From the NCBI RefSeq assembly GCF_900090045.1, contig NC_041783.1:770001-834000 (forward strand): 64,000 bases of DNA, written 5' to 3'. The notes under the pieces were generated by a model. The model was not told where the DNA came from and did not search any database. It worked only from the letters and a program-made list of their open reading frames with translations. This stretch comes from Plasmodium malariae. Its lineage: Eukaryota > Apicomplexa > Aconoidasida > Haemosporida > Plasmodiidae. Made by a program: the position numbers and the translations under genes. Positions 57,600 through 64,000 of the stretch are shown one piece after another (positions within the stretch are counted from its first letter, which is position 1; each line of letters begins with the position of its first letter).

Positions 57600-60500
57600 A
57601 TGCAGCACAACTACAGGCGAATAAATTACATACAGCTTGAGCATGAGCTGAGTGTAGAGGAGTACTACTCAGCAGATTCAGGGCTAAGGATAATTTTGAG
57701 TAAAATAAAAAGCCCGAAGATATATGGCTATTTCACAGTATTAACAGAAGCAGAAAATGATGAAGGGTTACCACATACACTAGAGCATTTAATTTTTCTG
57801 GGTAGTCACAAATATCCGTACAAAGGTTTACTAGACTTTTTAGCTTACAAGTGTTTATCAGAGGGAACAAATGCATGGACATCTGTGGATCATACCTGTT
57901 ATACAATAGAAACATTTGGTATAGAAGGTTTTAGTAATATATTGCCAATCTATTTAGATTTTATATTAAGTCCAACTTTAGAAGAGGATATGTTTTTATC
58001 AGAAGTTCATCATATATATGAAAATGGTACACATAATGGTGTTGTATACTCTGAAATGAAATCAGTTGAAAACAATTGTGAAAATATAGTAGAGAGGACA
58101 GTAATAACTAATTTATATACTAATGAGAAAAGCGGGTATAGGTATGAGACAGGGGGTACATTAGAAGGTTTAAGAAAAACTAATAATAAGAGAGTAAAAG
58201 AATATTTTAAAAAATTTTACAGACTAAATAATTTTGCAATAATAATTTTTGGTAATTTTGATAATGACTGTATTTTAAATATAATATATAATTATGAACA
58301 ATATCATTTAGAATTATATCCAAATCAAAAAAGAAAAAAAAAAGAGAATTATCAAGATAATATGCAACAGGATTATAAAGAATGTGTAGATATGTTCGTT
58401 CAAGATATGCAGAGTGTGTCAAGACCATGGAATGATGAAGCTAATATTGAAAAAAGGAATAACTCAAAAATAATAAAAAAATATTACCCATGTAATAATT
58501 TAAATAATGGACAAGTTACTATCGCATGGAGAGGATGTAAATGGAATGATTTTAAAACGAAACTGTCCATTTCTCTTTTAGGTAATTATTTAACCGATCT
58601 GACCACCTCACCCCTTAGTAAGAGGCTCCTAGAGGATAAGGAAAACACGTATTGCAGCAGTTTGGACTTTTCCCTCGAGGATTTGAAGGCCAATTACTTC
58701 ACCGTGGATATATATGACGTTTCCTACAAGTTTAAGGCGCGCGGGCAGGCGGAGAAGACGGGTCAATTGGAAAAGCTAAATGATAATCCTATTGATTCCC
58801 TCGCAGATCATCCCACTGATAAAACCGCCAACCCTACTGATAAAATTGCCAACCCCACTGATCAAACCGCCAACCCCATTGATTGTAACCCTCTTGCAGA
58901 AAAACCGCAAACTGTTAAGATGAACCTGGTGGGTGATATAACGAGGAGCTGCTTGGAGGAAGTGTACGATCACCCAATGAACATGGACAGACTTCGAAAC
59001 ATCATCATCAGATCGTACTTGCAGCACTTGAGGGATCTAGAAACATCCCCACAGTATTTGCTAAACGAATTTTTGATAAAATATTTTATTTATGGTAGGA
59101 ACATAGAGGATTTGGAAAACTGCTTAAATTTGAAAAAAATTTATATCGGTTTGTTAAATGAGAATGAATGTTATTGGAAGGAAATTTTAAAAAAATTTTT
59201 TATTGACAATCACTACGTAGAGGTAAGATGTTACCCTAGTTATAAAAAAGCAAAGAAAATTGAATTGTTCGAAAAAAAATTGGTAGAAAGTGAGCAGAAA
59301 AAATATGGAATGGAAAAATTAAATAATATGGTGAAACATATAAGGAAAATAAAGGAAAGCATGGAAAAGAAACCGCCCAAAAGTTTGCTAAACATTGTGA
59401 AGTCCGCCAGTCCTAAAAATGTGTTTATCGATGGAATTACAGTTTTTAGAAATTTCAAGTCGGTGGAAAGGGAATTGGAAGAGGAGATATCAAAAGAGGG
59501 GTCCACCAATGAACTGTGTGATACCAAGAATTACATGGATGGAGCAAATGGAGCGCATGCCTCGGAAGAGGGGCTTCCCCATGTAAACGGGATAAATGTA
59601 TCTGACGATGTTGCTGGTCTTTTGCAATCAATTGAGAATGATTTAAAGCGAGTGATATTTCCTATCCAACTGAGTTATATTCAATCGAACTTCGTTTCGA
59701 TAAATGTACTTATAAACTCGAACAACATTGATGAGGAGTTAAAGAAATACATTCCTCTGTTAAGTTACTTACTATTCGAAACAGATGTACAGGTGAATAA
59801 TAGAAGTGTTAAATGTGAATTGTTTATGGAAGAGTTGATAAGAAATACAATAAATTATGACTGCAATTATGGTTTAGGAGGTAATGCAAAAAATTTTAAA
59901 TCTGGAAATTTAGGAAATATATTATGTATACAAATAGTAGGGTTATTACAGAATTATGAAAAGTTATTTGATCTTTTATTTTTGTCAGTTTTTAAAATGA
60001 ATATAACATTAGAAAGACTAGAGTTGATACTAAAATCTGCTTATCAGAATTTATTACAAAAAAAAATAAAACCCAAAACGTTAGTTGTTAATTTAGAATA
60101 TGCATTAAGGTATATGAAGAATAGTAACTCAGGTATAGTTTCCATAGGACAACAAGAATTAATTTTACAACTAATTGAAAATAAAAAGAATTTGGACGAA
60201 TTATATAACAAGTTGAATACTTTAAAAACTCAGCTCTTTCATTTGAAAAACTTTGCTCTAGTTATCGATGGGAATTTTTCAAAAATAAAAAATATTTTCG
60301 CGTGGTATGATAAATGGTTCAGTATTCACAAGGAGGGCAGTTACACTGTAAACGACCCAATCGTGGACCTGTGCTTTGGTGAAGCAGAAACGAAGAGATT
60401 GGGTGAAATCAAAGGACTGGATGAACCGAAGGCAGAAGACAAAACATACGAAACAGATGAAACGAATGAAGCAGATAAATCAGATTGTCGTAACTCTTGC

Positions 60501-61763
60501 AATTATTTGGAAATTGCCACGAACTATGATGAGAATAACCCCCCCTGCGCTTCTCTATATGAAGAGACTTCCAACGTAAGCTCTGTCAATCACGTCAGTA
60601 CAAGCACTGGGGAAGGAAGCAAAGATGACAAAGATTGCAACATTAGAAGCAATGAGGACAGAAAAATTAACAATGATGGAGGTCAATGTAACGATGGAAA
60701 CACAGGCAAGAACGAAGGAATCCTAGTAGGGGGAGTCTCTAAGCCGAAGGGGGAATGCAAATATGTTTGCTTGGGGCCGAGCGTTCACAGAAGCTTGAAG
60801 AAATACCTGGATGCAGAATTCGAAAAGGAAGACAAGAATTTCATGCATAATATAATAAAGAATGACGCATATAATGGAATAGTATGTGGCATAAAAAGTA
60901 CGGATGTATCCTATTTGAAACTAACAGTTAAAGCACCTTCAGGATATGGTAACAAAGATTACTGTGCTTTGTTAATATTACGAGAATTTTTTTCTATGAC
61001 AGAAGGACCGTTATACAGTAGTATAAGAGGTGGAGGCTTTGCATATGAGTGTGCATTAGAATTTAATTGTATTTTAGGTGAATTAAGTTTGCGTATATAT
61101 AGGTCTAGTGATATTATATGTGCATTAAAAGAAGCATTAAAAATTTTTGAGTATTATTGTACAAATGAAATGAAAGAAGATGAATTATCCATTGCTAAGT
61201 GTAGTGCATACTATACTATTTTTAATAACCAAGAAACTGTATTAGATAGAGCTTCACAAACCATTTTTTTAAGTCTAAAAAATTTAAGTTTAAACTTTTA
61301 TGAAAACTTATTAGCACAAATTGAAAATATTACTACAAAAAATCTTTTAGAAATATGCCAGAAGTACTTATCTCGTATTGTTAATTTTAAAATGGATGAG
61401 CATAACGCATTGATAGGATCTACCTTATGTATTATCTGTTGTTCAGAAAAAACGGATGAAATTCAAAATTCGTTGAAAACAGATATCAAGTTTGGACAAA
61501 TTTGTAATTTGAACGTTGGTCAGCTTTTTCATTTTTTCAAGCATTACGATTTGGTTTCGTGTCTTAAGGTCTCTTCATACAAAACTAATGGGGAAGATCC
61601 GGGTGAGAGCAGCGATGCGAATAGAGATACCCATGACGACGATCGTGGTAATGAGGATGGTGAAAGTGAAGATGGGGAAGACGTTACAGAAGATTCTTCA
61701 AGCAGTTGCAAATCCTCGATTTATTTGGACGATGACAGCTATCCCGGGTATTCAGACTATTAG
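57600..61763 (+). CDS. M16 metallopeptidase (insulinase family, YOL098C/mug138-like)
   Basis: Zinc peptidase of 1387 residues. The inverted zinc motif is HTLEH at 59-63 (H59, H63 ligands; E62 catalytic), in the block GLPHTLEHLIFLGSHKYPYK. The likely third ligand is Glu152 in GVVYSEMKSVE. The following SEGTNAWTSVDHTCYTIET and YLDFILSPTLEE blocks match the fungal YOL098C/mug138 subfamily of M16C better than insulysin, falcilysin or the processing peptidases. Inactive M16 domains resume from about 690 and about 1080. Between them are low-complexity inserts, including a TANPTDK heptad repeat (about 400-425) and acidic spacers at 920-1010; the C-terminal 50 residues are acidic. No signal peptide or presequence is visible, so it may be cytosolic. 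Expected role: degradation of short peptides. Confidence 0.9.
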   Translation: MQHNYRRINYIQLEHELSVEEYYSADSGLRIILSKIKSPKIYGYFTVLTEAENDEGLPHTLEHLIFLGSHKYPYKGLLDFLAYKCLSEGTNAWTSVDHTCYTIETFGIEGFSNILPIYLDFILSPTLEEDMFLSEVHHIYENGTHNGVVYSEMKSVENNCENIVERTVITNLYTNEKSGYRYETGGTLEGLRKTNNKRVKEYFKKFYRLNNFAIIIFGNFDNDCILNIIYNYEQYHLELYPNQKRKKKENYQDNMQQDYKECVDMFVQDMQSVSRPWNDEANIEKRNNSKIIKKYYPCNNLNNGQVTIAWRGCKWNDFKTKLSISLLGNYLTDLTTSPLSKRLLEDKENTYCSSLDFSLEDLKANYFTVDIYDVSYKFKARGQAEKTGQLEKLNDNPIDSLADHPTDKTANPTDKIANPTDQTANPIDCNPLAEKPQTVKMNLVGDITRSCLEEVYDHPMNMDRLRNIIIRSYLQHLRDLETSPQYLLNEFLIKYFIYGRNIEDLENCLNLKKIYIGLLNENECYWKEILKKFFIDNHYVEVRCYPSYKKAKKIELFEKKLVESEQKKYGMEKLNNMVKHIRKIKESMEKKPPKSLLNIVKSASPKNVFIDGITVFRNFKSVERELEEEISKEGSTNELCDTKNYMDGANGAHASEEGLPHVNGINVSDDVAGLLQSIENDLKRVIFPIQLSYIQSNFVSINVLINSNNIDEELKKYIPLLSYLLFETDVQVNNRSVKCELFMEELIRNTINYDCNYGLGGNAKNFKSGNLGNILCIQIVGLLQNYEKLFDLLFLSVFKMNITLERLELILKSAYQNLLQKKIKPKTLVVNLEYALRYMKNSNSGIVSIGQQELILQLIENKKNLDELYNKLNTLKTQLFHLKNFALVIDGNFSKIKNIFAWYDKWFSIHKEGSYTVNDPIVDLCFGEAETKRLGEIKGLDEPKAEDKTYETDETNEADKSDCRNSCNYLEIATNYDENNPPCASLYEETSNVSSVNHVSTSTGEGSKDDKDCNIRSNEDRKINNDGGQCNDGNTGKNEGILVGGVSKPKGECKYVCLGPSVHRSLKKYLDAEFEKEDKNFMHNIIKNDAYNGIVCGIKSTDVSYLKLTVKAPSGYGNKDYCALLILREFFSMTEGPLYSSIRGGGFAYECALEFNCILGELSLRIYRSSDIICALKEALKIFEYYCTNEMKEDELSIAKCSAYYTIFNNQETVLDRASQTIFLSLKNLSLNFYENLLAQIENITTKNLLEICQKYLSRIVNFKMDEHNALIGSTLCIICCSEKTDEIQNSLKTDIKFGQICNLNVGQLFHFFKHYDLVSCLKVSSYKTNGEDPGESSDANRDTHDDDRGNEDGESEDGEDVTEDSSSSCKSSIYLDDDSYPGYSDY
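58795..58885. repeat. 21-bp coding repeat (TANPTDK)
   Basis: Three to four diverged copies of a 21-bp unit in frame within a linker of the M16 protease. Confidence 0.75.
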
Positions 61764-61787
61764 TCATTTGCCATTTTAGCTTATTTA

Positions 61788-61818
<31 letters not shown>

Positions 61819-61945
61819 GCAAAACGAGAAAAAAACTAGAGAGCTATTATACACACCTGTGTGACCCTATCGTAGACATGTAAAGTGGTAACGTGTAGTT
61901 CATATCGTACACGTATTATACGCATGTTATACGCATACCGAGCAC

Positions 61946-62203
61946 CTATCGTACACATATGATGCATGTGCATACATGTGAGTACATGTTGGGGTATATA
62001 CATTTCCCCCCAAACAATGTAATGCAATCTTTTGAAAAAAAATGCGAAGCGAAATGGAAGATTACCTTTAAACGTGTCATTAAGTATATACCGTATGCAT
62101 AACTTGAGCGCGAAATAAGCTGAAGGAAGTCCACATCATTCAGTGCATAAATGTAATGGGTTTCTTCCCTCTCAGGCGCGCGGGTATACACGCAAGCATG
62201 CAT
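61946..62203 (-). CDS. Candidate small ORF between the M16 protease and HAD genes
   Basis: An 85-codon minus-strand frame. Its first 46 codons are protein-like (APEREETHYIYALNDVDFLQ, LISRSSYAYGIYLMTRLK) and end at a GTAATC that could be a donor. The rest is read-through into less convincing sequence. No partner exon identified. Confidence 0.3.
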   Translation of the reverse strand: MHACVYTRAPEREETHYIYALNDVDFLQLISRSSYAYGIYLMTRLKVIFHFASHFFSKDCITLFGGKCIYPNMYSHVCTCIICVR

Positions 62204-62375
62204 TACTACATCAGCATATACTACACGCAAGCATGCATTCCTACGTCCGCATATACTACACGCAAGCATGCATTCCTACATCAGCATATACTACATACAA
62301 GCATGCATTCCTACATCCGCATATACTACATACAAGCATGCATTCCTACATCCGCATATACTACATACAAGCATA
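62185..62375. repeat. 35-bp minisatellite
   Basis: About five copies of a 35-bp unit containing AAGCATGCATTCCTACATCC. The period is not a multiple of three, so the overlapping ORFs cycle through three peptide versions. Confidence 0.88.
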
Positions 62376-62418
62376 CGTACATACACATGTATGTACACAC
62401 ATATTGTGCGGGGTATAT

Positions 62419-62514
62419 GGAAAATATAACTGCAACACTATGTCAGAAGAAAATAGAAGAAAAGCCATCTTTTAAAATCGCCCCGAAAATGTCTGTGCCT
62501 AATAACCAGTAGAT
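62419..62514 (+). CDS. Candidate 31-residue ORF
   Basis: An ATG-initiated plus-strand frame reading MENITATLCQKKIEEKPSF, then KIAPKMSVPNNQ and TAG. Balanced composition in an otherwise repetitive spacer. Possibly a terminal exon, since CAG precedes its Lys-rich part. Confidence 0.25.
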
Positions 62515-62847
62515 TATTTCTCTTTGTAGATTGGGACATGTTTTTATTTTTTTTGCATGTACATGTAAGGAAGAATGTAACACCATTTCAAGCATATCCA
62601 ATGAGGATTTTAAAAATATGGATTGACCAATTTAGCTAAATAAAGTACAAGTTTTTAGTGGGGTGGGGAAATAAAAAAAAAAAAAAAAAAATGAGATGGC
62701 AAAAGATGAACTGTAAATAAATTATGAGGTATAAAATTAGACGGCAGAAAAGTATTAAATTGATGTGGTAAAAAAGCAAAGAAATTATGAGGTAAAAAAG
62801 TATGATGATGTATTGCAAAAATGTTAGTTACACATGTGTGTAGAAGT

Positions 62848-62878
<31 letters not shown>

Positions 62879-63084
62879 GCAGGTTAAAAAAGAGGAGAAA
62901 TTATTTTTTGGTTACTTTAAAAAAAAAAAAAAAATTATTATGACAAATAAGGTCCATTAAAAATAAGGAGGCACGTAAATGGATATACGCTCATGGGGTG
63001 ATAAGTAAACGTGCAAATTGTACATATACACATGAGCACCACTTCTGTAGGTATATTCTCTCCTGGATCCACCTCCCTACCGCG
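62515..63084. other. Intergenic region
   Basis: 3' flank of the HAD gene, with three poly(A) runs (62675, 62855, 62920) and no coding signal. Confidence 0.5.
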
Positions 63085-63999
63085 CTAAACCAAAATAATA
63101 TCGAGATCACGGCAATGGCGTATCTCTATGTCGATGTAGTCGTATGGAAGAACGATGTCTTTTTTTCTGAACTTGGAAAATAAAACATCAGAATAAGGGT
63201 TATACTGAGTTAATGTAGAATCATTAATATTTTCAAGTTTTAATTTTAAATAAGAGTACCATTCACTCTGTGATATTTCTCTACCATCACGAAACATAGT
63301 AATCCATGCACAGTTAATGTTTTTATTTTTTGCACCCATGATATCTGTATATATATCATCTCCAACATGTAACCATTCATCTGTATTAAAATTATAATTT
63401 TTTTCTTTTAATAAATTTTCCGCAATATTAAAAATTTCGACACTTGGTTTTGCATAATTATAATCCATTGATCTAACTACAAAAGAAAATATTTCATTTA
63501 AGAATTTAATACCATTGACATCTGAATCCCCATTTGTTATAGCTCCTAGAATATAACCTCTACTTTTTAATTCTCTTAAATATTCAATAGTACCAGGACT
63601 TATAAATAAATGGACATCATTCTTTTTTTTTTTCCATAATGCTTGTATTTCGGACGAAAATTTTATTTCATCATAGTTTGTTTGTTTTGCTAAATATTTG
63701 AAAGCATCAATTCTTATTCTTGTTAATATTTGTACTACATCTTTATTTAGATCTAAATTTTTTTCTAATAACTGTTTTACCAATTTTGTAATGGACAGTT
63801 CATACTCTTTCAATAGAAAATCATATAGTCTCTTATAATTTCTCTTCATGTATTTATAGCATTCGTTGTCTGCGTAGTTTAGTAGTGCATCAATGTTCCA
63901 TATCGTATGATCAAGGTCGAATGTAATCAATTTTATGTTCTTAAAACTTTTGCTTTTTCCCCTTTCGGACAGGTAGTAGCACTTCTCTTCACCTTTCAT
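63085..63999 (-). CDS. HAD-superfamily hydrolase (magnesium-dependent phosphatase type)
   Basis: A haloacid-dehalogenase-like hydrolase of 304 residues. Motif I is DLDHT at 28-32 (Asp28 nucleophile, Asp30 acid/base). Motif II is ITNGD in GYILGAITNGDSD. Motif III is the Lys of YAKPS. Motif IV is GDDIYTD in HVGDDIYTDIMGA. The helical cap between motifs I and II is of C1 type, and the class resembles small-molecule phosphatases (YjjG/phosphoglycolate phosphatase-like). Substrate unknown. The ATG at 63999 is one base from the window edge, so the N-terminus might extend upstream, but DLDHT at residue 28 is a normal position. Confidence 0.88.
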   Translation of the reverse strand: MKGEEKCYYLSERGKSKSFKNIKLITFDLDHTIWNIDALLNYADNECYKYMKRNYKRLYDFLLKEYELSITKLVKQLLEKNLDLNKDVVQILTRIRIDAFKYLAKQTNYDEIKFSSEIQALWKKKKNDVHLFISPGTIEYLRELKSRGYILGAITNGDSDVNGIKFLNEIFSFVVRSMDYNYAKPSVEIFNIAENLLKEKNYNFNTDEWLHVGDDIYTDIMGAKNKNINCAWITMFRDGREISQSEWYSYLKLKLENINDSTLTQYNPYSDVLFSKFRKKDIVLPYDYIDIEIRHCRDLDIILV

Positions 64000-64000
64000 T

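Overview
The window is nuclear DNA of a malaria parasite (Plasmodium). The evidence is strongly AT-rich sequence, poly(A)/poly(T) tracts and (TA)n, TATG and TACATA microsatellites between genes, short GT-AG introns with pyrimidine-rich acceptors, asparagine/lysine-rich low-complexity inserts in large proteins, and an almost unmistakable Ran GTPase. Gene order (UCH54, TPR protein, apicoplast tyrosyl-tRNA synthetase, Ran, MLH1, TRAP1-like HSP90, M16 protease, HAD hydrolase) matches what I remember of a P. falciparum chromosome 11 block. The base composition and long intergenic regions would fit P. malariae or P. ovale better than the extremely AT-rich or the GC-richer species. The species call is inference.

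Layout. 1-2987 (-): N-terminal 995 codons of a large multi-pass membrane protein running off the left edge. 5596-6885 (+): UCH37-type deubiquitinase. 8362-13392 (+): large TPR protein that I read as a divergent APC/C subunit 6 (CDC16). 15945-16331 (+): small REEP/HVA22-like membrane protein. 19024-20472 (+): secreted type I membrane protein with repeats. 21470-23086 (-) and 23889-25285 (+): divergent pair of organellar translation genes, tyrosyl-tRNA synthetase and a six-exon ICT1-like GGQ peptidyl-tRNA hydrolase. 27151-28262 (-): Ran. 33334-36009 (-): MLH1, with a small signal-peptide gene just upstream. 38926-43385 (+): large repeat-bearing hypothetical gene interrupted by a frameshift inside its repeat. 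45086-46058 (-): two-exon hypothetical gene. 48900-49678 (+): AP-1 sigma adaptin. 50969-53647 (-): TRAP1-like HSP90. 57600-61763 (+): M16 metalloprotease. 63085-63999 (-): HAD hydrolase.

Between these I find a set of small multi-exon reading frames that a long-ORF scan does not show. Several chain three to five short exons with matching splice phases into proteins of about 40-100 residues (best: 54203-55095, 25515-27018, 36821-38273, 55539-56663). Their introns, and those of Ran and the 45 kb gene, are repeatedly filled with tandem minisatellites. These small genes are the most novel content of the window, but all splice models here are hand-built and untested.

No tRNA, rRNA, CRISPR array or mobile element is visible. 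The genes cover unrelated housekeeping functions: ubiquitin removal, cell cycle, organellar translation, nuclear transport, mismatch repair, vesicle coats, mitochondrial folding and peptide degradation. As usual in this genus, neighbours are not functionally grouped, with the possible exception of the divergent organellar translation pair.
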